Source of the DNA: Chloroflexota bacterium
GTDB lineage: Bacteria > Chloroflexota > Dehalococcoidia > JABGRK01
NCBI GenBank assembly: GCA_030665485.1
Contig: DAOUZV010000088.1
Span: 1 to 5,340 of the forward strand
Length of the DNA stretch: 5,340 nt
Reading direction: 5' to 3'
Made by a program: the position numbers and the translations under genes. The number at the start of each line of letters is the position of its first letter. Within the stretch, counting starts at the first letter, position 1. Positions 1 through 4,280 of the stretch are shown here, in pieces. The notes below the pieces were generated by a model, which saw only the letters and a list, made by a program, of their open reading frames with translations, ran no database searches and was not told the origin of the DNA.

Positions 1-30
1 CCCAGATACACCCTCAAGCTATCCTCAAAC
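1..30 (-). repeat. Copy 1 of a ~30-bp intergenic repeat
   Basis: Read on the minus strand this begins GTTTGAGGATAGCTTGAGGG and continues to the window edge. It matches the copy at 739-768 at 25 of 30 positions in the same orientation. Inside it TTGAGG occurs twice with an 11-bp period, giving a 7-4-7 layout. It starts about 18 bp after the stop codon of the zinc-ribbon gene on that strand. It may continue beyond base 1. Its function is unknown; it could be a dispersed intergenic repeat or a tandem-site protein-binding element. Confidence 0.6.
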
Positions 31-48
31 TTTACCTTGTCAATCCAT

Positions 49-216
49 TTAATCGGAGACCAACTTCTTCTGTGTTCTCTCCCAATCTTTCACAGAATAC
101 GATGCTTTGCACACTTCGTTTTTACATTCGTATACTCTCAAGTATGGATCAAACAATAGCGACTGCTGTTTGCACTCAGGACACTCTAGAACTGCACTCG
201 CATCTTGTGGTTCCAT
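49..216 (-). CDS. Small zinc-ribbon protein, 55 aa
   Basis: This short gene encodes a 55-residue protein with two cysteine knuckles: CPEC at residues 12-15 and C31/C36 in the stretch YECKNEVC. The spacing C-x2-C-x15-C-x4-C is that of a small zinc ribbon, a fold that usually binds nucleic acid or a protein partner. A tyrosine/tryptophan-containing segment and a lysine-rich tail (residues 40-51) follow the second knuckle. The start is well fixed: GGAGGTGA lies with six bases between GGAGG and the ATG, and a plausible promoter sits ~32 bp further upstream. There is no signal peptide or membrane segment, so it is expected to be cytoplasmic. It diverges from the membrane-protein gene at 356. The reading frame on the opposite strand over the same bases has no ribosome site and no recognisable motif. 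No specific partner can be named. Confidence 0.8.
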   Translation of the reverse strand: MEPQDASAVLECPECKQQSLLFDPYLRVYECKNEVCKASYSVKDWERTQKKLVSD

Positions 217-254
217 GGCTCACCTCCAGAAAAGGTAACATTGATTGTGTGCAC

Positions 255-283
255 ATAGTACTCCTGATTGAGAGATATATCAA
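255..283 (-). promoter_or_regulatory. Putative sigma70 promoter of the zinc-ribbon gene
   Basis: On the minus strand, TTGATA (278-283) and TACTAT (255-260) are separated by 17 bp. Transcription would start near 248, giving a leader of about 32 nt that contains the strong GGAGGTGA site. The 8-bp palindrome TGTGCACA (248-255) sits at the start point and could be an operator, but that is speculative. Confidence 0.5.
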
Positions 284-296
284 TGCCGTAATAGCC

Positions 297-324
297 TTGC
301 AAACTGTGTCTGCGGTGGTATAAT
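297..324 (+). promoter_or_regulatory. Extended -10 promoter of the membrane-protein gene
   Basis: TTGCAA (297-302) and a perfect TATAAT (319-324) are 16 bp apart, with TGG directly before the -10 box (extended -10). Transcription would start near 331. This rules out the in-frame ATG at 323, which lies inside the -10 box, and leaves the ATG at 356 as the start. The 12-mer GTGGTATAATGC recurs in the promoters at 1457 and 3025. Confidence 0.75.
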
Positions 325-355
325 GCTGGCACAACAAAGGGAATTCGCTATTAAT

Positions 356-694
356 ATGAAGCATTATATCATTAGTCTTACAGCTATGTACGTACTGTTC
401 TGCCTTTCAGGGATAACAGTCGTATGCATTGGCATATTAGCTGATTTCGATATGTATATAAATCCATTTTTAATAATTATTGGCGGAGTAATGGCTTTTG
501 CCGGAGGCTTTTTCCTCATGGATAAACTGATTTCTCATCGCCTAGAAGAAACAGTACCGCCAAAGTGGAAAATATATAGTGAAATAGCTAGTTACCTGAA
601 ATGGGCAATTATGGAACTGCTAATCGTTGGATTCGCTTTAGGTTATTGGGTTGTCGCTATTTATATTGTGAGGGTTGTGAGCCCACCCCGATGA
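356..694 (+). CDS. Small three-helix inner-membrane protein, 112 aa
   Basis: The product is hydrophobic, with three likely membrane helices at roughly residues 5-29, 35-59 and 82-108. A charged loop at about 60-81 holds the HRLEE and PPKWK stretches, and the protein ends in a short proline/arginine tail. No enzyme motif or known family is recognised. The start at 356 is chosen because the longer frame from 323 would begin inside the -10 box of its promoter. AAAGGGAA (336-343) is a usable though rather distant ribosome site. The gene stands alone on its strand, divergent from the zinc-ribbon gene and convergent with the GNAT group. It uses more AT-rich codons than the genes to the right. It is called as an uncharacterised membrane protein; its role is unknown. 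Confidence 0.75.
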   Translation: MKHYIISLTAMYVLFCLSGITVVCIGILADFDMYINPFLIIIGGVMAFAGGFFLMDKLISHRLEETVPPKWKIYSEIASYLKWAIMELLIVGFALGYWVVAIYIVRVVSPPR

Positions 695-738
695 ACGGTG
701 ACTTACTACTGGTTCAATAAGTGCCCATCCGCTTCGTT

Positions 739-768
739 ACCTGATAAACCCTCAAGTTAACCTCAAAC
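739..768 (-). repeat. Copy 2 of a ~30-bp intergenic repeat
   Basis: On the minus strand this begins GTTTGAGGTTAACTTGAGGG and continues TTTATCAGG. It is 25/30 identical to the copy at 1-30 and in the same orientation. It lies five bases after the stop codon of the 40-codon frame on that strand, in the space between convergent genes. The paired TTGAGG units again have an 11-bp period. It forms no hairpin followed by a T-run, so it is not an intrinsic terminator. Confidence 0.6.
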
Positions 769-773
769 CCCAC

Positions 774-896
774 TCACTCTTTTTGCGCAACTTGAATCGT
801 GATGTAAACCGCCAATCCGGCAAAACCAATACCTGCTATGAAGAAACCCAAGCGTAACTCGCTGCCACCAGCATTTTCGCAGCTAAATCGGCACAT
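774..896 (-). CDS. Possible single-helix membrane micropeptide, 40 aa
   Basis: A 40-codon frame starts 24 bp after the GNAT stop codon on the same strand. The N-terminal 14 residues are polar with two cysteines (MCRFSCENAGGSEL). One strong hydrophobic helix follows at about residues 16-36 (LGFFIAGIGFAGLAVYITI), then a short polar end, QVAQKE. This is the shape of a one-pass small membrane protein with an N-terminal cysteine-containing head. Ribosome-site support is moderate: GGTGAT lies about nine bases before the ATG and AGGGA abuts it. It would be co-transcribed with the acetyltransferase. No family is recognised. Its shortness means a chance frame cannot be excluded, although the clean helix and the close same-strand placement argue for a real gene. 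Confidence 0.45.
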   Translation of the reverse strand: MCRFSCENAGGSELRLGFFIAGIGFAGLAVYITIQVAQKE

Positions 897-920
897 TCCC
901 TGACATCACCGTTAACAGCA

Positions 921-1373
921 TCAAAGGCTTCGTTCCAAGTTAATAGTTTTCGATGGACTAAAATGGTTCTTGTTAAAGAAATGTATCAGTTTGTTATCAT
1001 CCGAGTCGACCAAGGTGTGCATTGTTTCGACGCCGAGAGTTCCCAAATGCTTCGCAAATTCATTAATTAACTGCTCGCCGATGCCCTGCTGCTGATAATC
1101 GGGGTCAACGCCGATAGTATCCAGAGTTGATCCTTCCTGGGAAATACCATATTCACCTATATAGATTTCCCCCATTACAAACCCAACTACCGTTCCATCT
1201 TCTGCTTCCGCAACAAGTGACACGGGTAAAAAGTTGCTGGTTTTAAAAAGCATATCAAACTTTATTTCATAGTACTTCGGCCGGGAAGCTTTAAGTACTT
1301 TCTCGTCAATGGCAACAACGGCATCAAAATCATCAGCCTTCATAAGTCTGATATTAATGGTGCTCTCATTCAT
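921..1373 (-). CDS. GNAT-family N-acetyltransferase
   Basis: This 150-residue protein has the GNAT layout. An N-terminal strand-helix (residues 6-30) begins IRLMKADDFDAVVAID. Central strands include VSLVAEAEDGTVVGFVMG (about 51-68). The acetyl-CoA pyrophosphate-binding motif A is VDPDYQQQGIGEQL (89-102), where Q94, G97 and G99 fit the canonical Q/R-x-x-G-x-G/A. A C-terminal strand/helix follows: TLVDSDDNKLIHFFNKNHF (120-138). Such enzymes transfer an acetyl group from acetyl-CoA to an amine of a small molecule, peptide or protein; the acceptor cannot be deduced. Full length for a single GNAT domain. The ATG is preceded by AAAGGGGG (1378-1385) at good spacing. The predicted promoter lies at 1457-1484, giving a leader of about 77 nt. 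A 40-codon membrane-peptide frame follows in the same direction. Confidence 0.88.
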   Translation of the reverse strand: MNESTINIRLMKADDFDAVVAIDEKVLKASRPKYYEIKFDMLFKTSNFLPVSLVAEAEDGTVVGFVMGEIYIGEYGISQEGSTLDTIGVDPDYQQQGIGEQLINEFAKHLGTLGVETMHTLVDSDDNKLIHFFNKNHFSPSKTINLERSL

Positions 1374-1456
1374 GGGGCCCCCTTTCTCTTCGGAACATCA
1401 CAGGTATTTTGAAGTGAACAGTATGTGATCTTTCATGCCTATTGTTTGTGGATTGC

Positions 1457-1484
1457 ATTATACCACCACAGGCTAGGTTGGCAA
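1457..1484 (-). promoter_or_regulatory. Extended -10 promoter of the GNAT gene
   Basis: On the minus strand, TTGCCA (1479-1484) and TATAAT (1457-1462) are 16 bp apart, with TGG before the -10 box. The 12-mer GTGGTATAATGC is identical to that in two other promoters of this window. The start point would be near 1450. Confidence 0.72.
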
Positions 1485-1494
1485 GAGACAACCT
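1475..1494. promoter_or_regulatory. Possible operator: inverted repeat over the GNAT -35 box
   Basis: AGGTTG (1475-1480) and CAACCT (1489-1494) form a perfect 6-bp inverted repeat around an 8-bp centre. The dyad covers the -35 hexamer of the GNAT promoter, where a dimeric repressor could block RNA polymerase. No regulator can be assigned, and a 6-bp arm can occur by chance. Confidence 0.35.
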
Positions 1495-1523
1495 GTATAA
1501 AGTAAACGTACACTGATATGCTC

Positions 1524-1653
1524 ACACAGAGGTCTAATGTGTCGGGTAATACTTGGGTATTAGCTAGCCCGTGTATCTGTCTCTCCGCTACAGAGGTGGG
1601 GGCATTCCCCCATCCCCTGCTGCCACTTTTTTATTGACAAGTGGCCTTTTTTT
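1524..1653 (+). ncRNA. Candidate structured small RNA ending in a terminator
   Basis: The stretch between the GNAT promoter and the MFS stop codon has no convincing gene, but the plus strand folds into successive hairpins. The first is TAATAC (1547-1552) with GTATTA (1557-1562) around TTGG, extended by CGGG (1543-1546)/CCCG (1568-1571) across a five-base bulge. The second is TCTGT (1576-1580) with ACAGA (1590-1594). The third is TGGGGG (1597-1602) with CCCCCA (1607-1612) around CATT. The terminator at 1622-1653 closes the series. ACAGAGGT occurs at both 1526 and 1590, so TCTGT could pair with either copy, a possible switch. A weak extended -10 (TGATATGCT, 1514-1522) could start it near 1529. 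No known RNA family is recognised and no plus-strand gene follows, so a trans-acting RNA or an antisense RNA to the MFS 3' end is more likely than a riboswitch. The 5' end is uncertain. Confidence 0.4.
1622..1653 (+). terminator. Intrinsic terminator on the plus strand
   Basis: GCCACTT (1622-1628) pairs perfectly with AAGTGGC (1639-1645), followed by one C and a run of seven T (1647-1653). The T-run is on the plus side only. On the minus strand the stem is followed by AGCAGGGG, so it does not serve as a normal terminator for the MFS gene. It therefore implies a plus-strand transcript coming from the left. Confidence 0.75.
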
Positions 1654-1661
1654 ATCGCTGC

Positions 1662-3002
1662 CTACGCCAGCTGTGTCACATCGGTGATGCGAGCGGGAGG
1701 TCTGGGCGCTGCTGCAAACGCCATGACCACCGCGGAAACTACAAGCAGTATAGCTACCAAATTAAAAGCCGGCATATAGCTGCCCGTCGTATCCCATACC
1801 CAGCCCGCGTAGATGGGGCCCGCCACCGCCACCGGCGTCACCATCAACTCCGAGATGCCGTGAATAGACCCGAAGGATTTCCTGCCAAAGTAACGCGCCC
1901 TTAAGGCGGAGTTCATGGCAAAGGATATGCCCATGCCAATACCATACAGTACATACCAAGCATATATTGCGGCTGTGCTTTGATAGAGTAGAAAAATGCC
2001 AAAACCAAGCGCCTGCAATAAGTAGGCCACAACCACTATGAAGCGCATCCTGCTTCTCGATATGCGGTCGGCGAGTATTCCGCCTATAATCCGGGGCACC
2101 AGGCTGGCACCAACCATTAATATACCTATAGTAAGGGCCGCACCGAACAAGCTAAACCCTCTGTCCTCAAGGAACGGTATCCCGTGAATGGTAACAACGG
2201 GGAATGACAGGTTTTGGCAGGCCCCGGCCAGTATCAGCAGCCAGAAAGCAGGCGTTTTTATCGCCTGTCTAATGGTGAATTCCACCTCCGCAACCTCGGT
2301 GGCATATTTGGCGCCTTTTCGTATCATGCTGCCGGTATCATCAACCGTCTCCCTCGACCGGGCACCATCTGGATATGACCCGTAATACTCCGGCCGATGA
2401 CGTTTTATGCCAAACAAAACAAGAGGAAGAGGCAGCAGCCACATCACAGCCCCGCCTATTATGCAGGTCATACGCCAACCCCTTGCGGTAATCAGCCATC
2501 CAATAAGCGGGAGTACGATAACCGCGGAGAGCCCGTCCAGTGCTCTTTTTATGCCTATGGCCAGCCCTCTCTTCTTGACGAACCAGTTGGCCAGAGCCAC
2601 ATTTATCGGGGTTGAGTAGAGATTGGAAGAGGTTCCCAGCATAACCCCCCATATTAATATGAGGGACCACATGGAGTTGACATACTGCATAAGTATCAGG
2701 CTTAAGCCGAACATGAAAACGCCGAAAACGGCAATCCAGCGCGGCCCGTATCTGTCGGCGATCCACCCTGATAATGGCGCCTCAATCCCGCCCTCAAACC
2801 TTCCGATGCTGGCGGGGTATGAGGTCGTCTGTCGATTCAGGCCCAGTTCTGCAGATATCGAGTTAAAAAATGCTGAGAATCCGTAGTGGTAATAACCGGC
2901 ACCCCAGAAACCGGTAAGGCCGCTGGCAATAACCATCCACCAGCCGGCGAATATCTTGGGGGGTTTCTTCTTTGCTAAATACTCATTACGCTGCACTATC
3001 AA
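1662..3002 (-). CDS. MFS permease, OFA/monocarboxylate-transporter-like
   Basis: This 446-residue polytopic protein has about 12 predicted membrane helices and a cytoplasmic loop near residues 195-255, the usual size and 6+6 plan of the major facilitator superfamily. The family signature between helices 2 and 3 is present as GWIADRYGPR (79-88). A degenerate second copy, GGILADRISRSR, lies in the C-terminal half. The N-terminal FAGWWMV and the stretch NWFVKKRGLAIGI (139-151) are typical of the oxalate/formate-antiporter and monocarboxylate-transporter branch, which moves small organic anions, often with protons. The substrate cannot be assigned. The frame opens with TTG at 3000-3002 after an in-frame TGA. 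GTG two codons later is an alternative, and only a weak AGGCG precedes the TTG. Its own promoter lies at 3025-3052. The gene lies downstream of the YiiX-like gene, 99 bp away, on the same strand. Confidence 0.87.
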   Translation of the reverse strand: MIVQRNEYLAKKKPPKIFAGWWMVIASGLTGFWGAGYYHYGFSAFFNSISAELGLNRQTTSYPASIGRFEGGIEAPLSGWIADRYGPRWIAVFGVFMFGLSLILMQYVNSMWSLILIWGVMLGTSSNLYSTPINVALANWFVKKRGLAIGIKRALDGLSAVIVLPLIGWLITARGWRMTCIIGGAVMWLLPLPLVLFGIKRHRPEYYGSYPDGARSRETVDDTGSMIRKGAKYATEVAEVEFTIRQAIKTPAFWLLILAGACQNLSFPVVTIHGIPFLEDRGFSLFGAALTIGILMVGASLVPRIIGGILADRISRSRMRFIVVVAYLLQALGFGIFLLYQSTAAIYAWYVLYGIGMGISFAMNSALRARYFGRKSFGSIHGISELMVTPVAVAGPIYAGWVWDTTGSYMPAFNLVAILLVVSAVVMAFAAAPRPPARITDVTQLA

Positions 3003-3024
3003 ATCGCCTGCAAATCATCAACGC

Positions 3025-3052
3025 ATTATACCACGATGGACGGGGATAACAA
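3025..3052 (-). promoter_or_regulatory. Extended -10 promoter of the MFS gene
   Basis: On the minus strand, TTGTTA (3047-3052) and TATAAT (3025-3030) are 16 bp apart, with TGG before the -10 box and the shared 12-mer GTGGTATAATGC. The start point would be near 3018, leaving a leader of only about 16 nt before the TTG start. Confidence 0.7.
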
Positions 3053-3101
3053 GGAAAAAGATGGGGCTGCCGTTGAACTGTGGATTTAAGTGCTATTTGC
3101 G

Positions 3102-3743
3102 TCAGATGTTTTTGAGCAAACGGCTGGAGTTCAAATCTTCGGTAGTAATATTGCCCGCATGCTCCGGCCCAACCAGTTCGATACCTGTCGCGGAATATGC
3201 CTTGTAGATAAGTTTGGCGCACCACAATCGGTTCTGCTCCAGCCTGATAAGCGGCTTTTTAAAGCCCAGCATCCTGGCAGGGATATTGGTGATCAGGCCG
3301 GCAGGGTCTATCTGCTGCCCCTGCATCTTTAATGCCTCTTCGACTACCCTGTCGCGCTGCTCCGCACTGAGATGTTTGGCTCGAACAACCTTGTAGTGGC
3401 CCTTTTTGTGTATCTTGCGCGGCAGCGAAGCTATCTGCACGCCCTTTTTTGAAGTGGTATGAATTATCTTGCCATCCCCCAAATACAGCATGCTGTGCAC
3501 GTATTTTGCATGCAGGAAAAAGCGGTACATCATGTTCACTGCAGATAGCTGAAGCGTTCGCGGGCTTGCCAAGATGACATCGGCCCTACGCAGTTTTGCC
3601 ACAAACACCCTGCGCTTCAGTTTGCCCGCCAAGAGGGCGTATGCGTTGGCAACCGCAGCACGCAAACGAGACCACGCCGCGCTTATGCGCCGGCCAATTC
3701 TTTTCAGCCAGAAAGGCCTTTTCCTTCTAAACGGGTTTTTCAT
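3102..3743 (-). CDS. YiiX-like permuted NlpC/P60 (papain-fold) cysteine hydrolase
   Basis: The 213-residue product fits the circularly permuted NlpC/P60 branch (YiiX/LRAT-like), in which the catalytic histidine comes before the cysteine. The domain begins about residue 52 with RRADVILASPRT. The likely catalytic His83 is in YVHSMLYLGDGKIIH, with His95 as a candidate third polar residue, followed by a GVQIASL strand. The likely nucleophile Cys175 is in LWCAKLIYKAYSATGI, and the chain ends with the ITTEDLNSS segment common at the end of this fold. Members cleave amide or ester bonds in peptides or lipids; the substrate here is unknown. The first ~50 residues are strongly basic (KNPFRRKRPFWLKRIGRR) with an amphipathic helix and no Sec signal, suggesting peripheral membrane or nucleic-acid contact on the cytoplasmic side. 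The ATG has no clear ribosome site and only about 11 nt of leader from the promoter at 3761-3788. Confidence 0.8.
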   Translation of the reverse strand: MKNPFRRKRPFWLKRIGRRISAAWSRLRAAVANAYALLAGKLKRRVFVAKLRRADVILASPRTLQLSAVNMMYRFFLHAKYVHSMLYLGDGKIIHTTSKKGVQIASLPRKIHKKGHYKVVRAKHLSAEQRDRVVEEALKMQGQQIDPAGLITNIPARMLGFKKPLIRLEQNRLWCAKLIYKAYSATGIELVGPEHAGNITTEDLNSSRLLKNI

Positions 3744-3760
3744 GTCACAAATCCAGTAGA

Positions 3761-3788
3761 ATTATAACACCGAAGGCTCGTCTGATAA
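3761..3788 (-). promoter_or_regulatory. Extended -10 promoter of the YiiX-like gene
   Basis: On the minus strand, TTATCA (3783-3788) and TATAAT (3761-3766) are 16 bp apart, with TGT before the -10 box. The start would be near 3754, about 11 nt before the ATG. It is back to back with the plus-strand promoter at 3803; the two -35 boxes are 14 bp apart. Confidence 0.65.
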
Positions 3789-3802
3789 ATATTATCGAAT
3801 TC

Positions 3803-3831
3803 TTGACAATATGTATTACATGTATTACAAT
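3803..3831 (+). promoter_or_regulatory. Strong sigma70 promoter of the RHH operon
   Basis: Consensus TTGACA (3803-3808) and TACAAT (3826-3831) are separated by the ideal 17 bp. Transcription would begin at about 3838, which is the A of the ATG of the first RHH gene, so the message appears leaderless. The spacer and -10 box hold two tandem 9-bp dyads. Confidence 0.8.
3812..3829. promoter_or_regulatory. Tandem-dyad operator (TGTATTACA twice)
   Basis: TGTATTACA occurs twice in direct succession (3812-3820 and 3821-3829). Each unit is a near-palindrome, TGTA-T-TACA, so the element is both a direct repeat and a pair of dyads with a 9-bp period. It fills most of the spacer and overlaps the -10 box, where bound protein would block transcription. 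RHH dimers commonly bind such tandem half-sites cooperatively, and the first gene downstream encodes an RHH protein, so autorepression is the simplest reading. Binding itself is inferred. Confidence 0.6.
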
Positions 3832-3837
3832 TATGGT

Positions 3838-4020
3838 ATGAAACAGACGAAGCACTGGCCCAACCTGAGCATACGCCTAAGCCCGGAGGCATTGAGGAGG
3901 GCGAAGATGGCCGCTGCCGCTGCAAACAGCACCATCGGCAGATGGCTTGCCGAGGCAATAGAGGAAAGGATACAGCGCCAGCGCAAAACAGACTGGGAAA
4001 CGAAGTGGCTCGGTTTGTAG
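3838..4020 (+). CDS. Ribbon-helix-helix DNA-binding protein, 60 aa
   Basis: The 60-residue protein has the Arc/MetJ/CopG-type RHH plan. A short strand, NLSIRLS (9-15), would pair in the dimer and read the major groove. Helix A follows from S15-P16 to about residue 29 (PEALRRAKMAAAAA), then helix B from about 31 to 48 (STIGRWLAEAIEERIQRQ). A basic/aromatic tail ends WETKWLGL. It is a likely cytoplasmic repressor that acts on its own tandem-dyad promoter. The ATG at 3838 is preferred over the in-frame ATG at 3811 for two reasons: the latter lies upstream of the predicted transcription start, and it would add an improbable MYYMYYNYG leader encoded by the operator repeats. No toxin gene follows directly; the next gene is a second RHH protein, so a classical antitoxin role is not supported. 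Confidence 0.78.
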   Translation: MKQTKHWPNLSIRLSPEALRRAKMAAAAANSTIGRWLAEAIEERIQRQRKTDWETKWLGL

Positions 4021-4055
4021 TTCCCTAGATCCCTCCTTTGGCGGATCCTCTCCCC

Positions 4056-4084
4056 TTGCTTAAACCGCACAACCCTGCTATCGT
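4056..4084 (+). promoter_or_regulatory. Possible internal promoter for the second RHH gene
   Basis: TTGCTT (4056-4061) and TATCGT (4079-4084) are 17 bp apart, with TGC before the -10 box (extended -10). The start would be near 4091, 25 nt before the ATG at 4116. The -10 box is weak, and the operon could also be read from the promoter at 3803. Confidence 0.4.
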
Positions 4085-4115
4085 AAATACCGCTAATCGG
4101 CTCATGGGGACTGGT

Positions 4116-4280
4116 ATGAACGATAAACCCAAAAAAGTAGTTGTAAGATTCAACCAGCAGCAGCTCCAGTTGCTCGATAATCTCAGACGCAGCGGCAAAT
4201 TCGGCACCAGCCATCAAGAGGTTATTCGAAGTTCCTTCCGCCAATACGTAAAACAGACCATTGACCGGAGCCAGCCATGA
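4116..4280 (+). CDS. Second ribbon-helix-helix protein, 54 aa
   Basis: The 54-residue product shows a strand KKVVVRF (6-12), helix A QQQLQLLDNLRRSG (14-27), a GTSHQE turn, and helix B EVIRSSFRQYVKQTI (35-49). This is an RHH fold with the usual small size. A start at 4116 is chosen because the strand then begins within the first ten residues as in other RHH proteins, and TGGGGA lies about five bases upstream. ATG 4104 (four codons longer) is possible; a TTG at 4038 has no support. Its last codon overlaps the start of the DUF1989 gene (ATGA, 4277-4280), so the two are translationally coupled. Its helix region resembles the C-terminal tail of that protein (IRSS/IRSA, L-x2-L, YV). It is probably a regulator or partner of the DUF1989 protein. 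Confidence 0.7.
   Translation: MNDKPKKVVVRFNQQQLQLLDNLRRSGKFGTSHQEVIRSSFRQYVKQTIDRSQP

Noticed and set aside
248..255. TGTGCACA palindrome as an operator
   Set aside because: An isolated 8-bp palindrome is too short to claim; noted only alongside the zinc-ribbon promoter.
72..323. 83-codon plus-strand frame
   Set aside because: It lies opposite the zinc-ribbon gene, has no ribosome site or motif, and runs into the promoter region of the next gene; the minus-strand frame has far better support.
323..355. Longer N-terminus for the three-helix membrane protein, starting at 323
   Set aside because: That ATG lies within the TATAAT box of the promoter, upstream of the predicted transcription start.
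694..913. Inverted repeat AACGGTGA (694-701) / TCACCGTT (906-913) flanking the 40-codon frame
   Set aside because: Only 8 bp, no flanking duplication and no transposase; a chance match is likely, so it is not taken as element ends.
1524..1653. Known riboswitch class in the hairpin region
   Set aside because: No conserved core of a class I recognise, and no plus-strand gene follows that it could control.
1622..1661. Terminator of the MFS gene
   Set aside because: On the minus strand the stem is followed by AGCAGGGG rather than a T-run.
1641..1904. 87-codon plus-strand frame opposite the MFS 3' end
   Set aside because: Arg/His-rich composition typical of an antisense shadow, and it spans the terminator.
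3811..3837. Start of the first RHH protein at ATG 3811
   Set aside because: It is inside the promoter spacer and the added residues merely translate the operator repeats.
3838..4280. Toxin-antitoxin pair
   Set aside because: Both small proteins are RHH-type and neither shows a toxin fold (RelE, MazF, PIN); the following gene is DUF1989.
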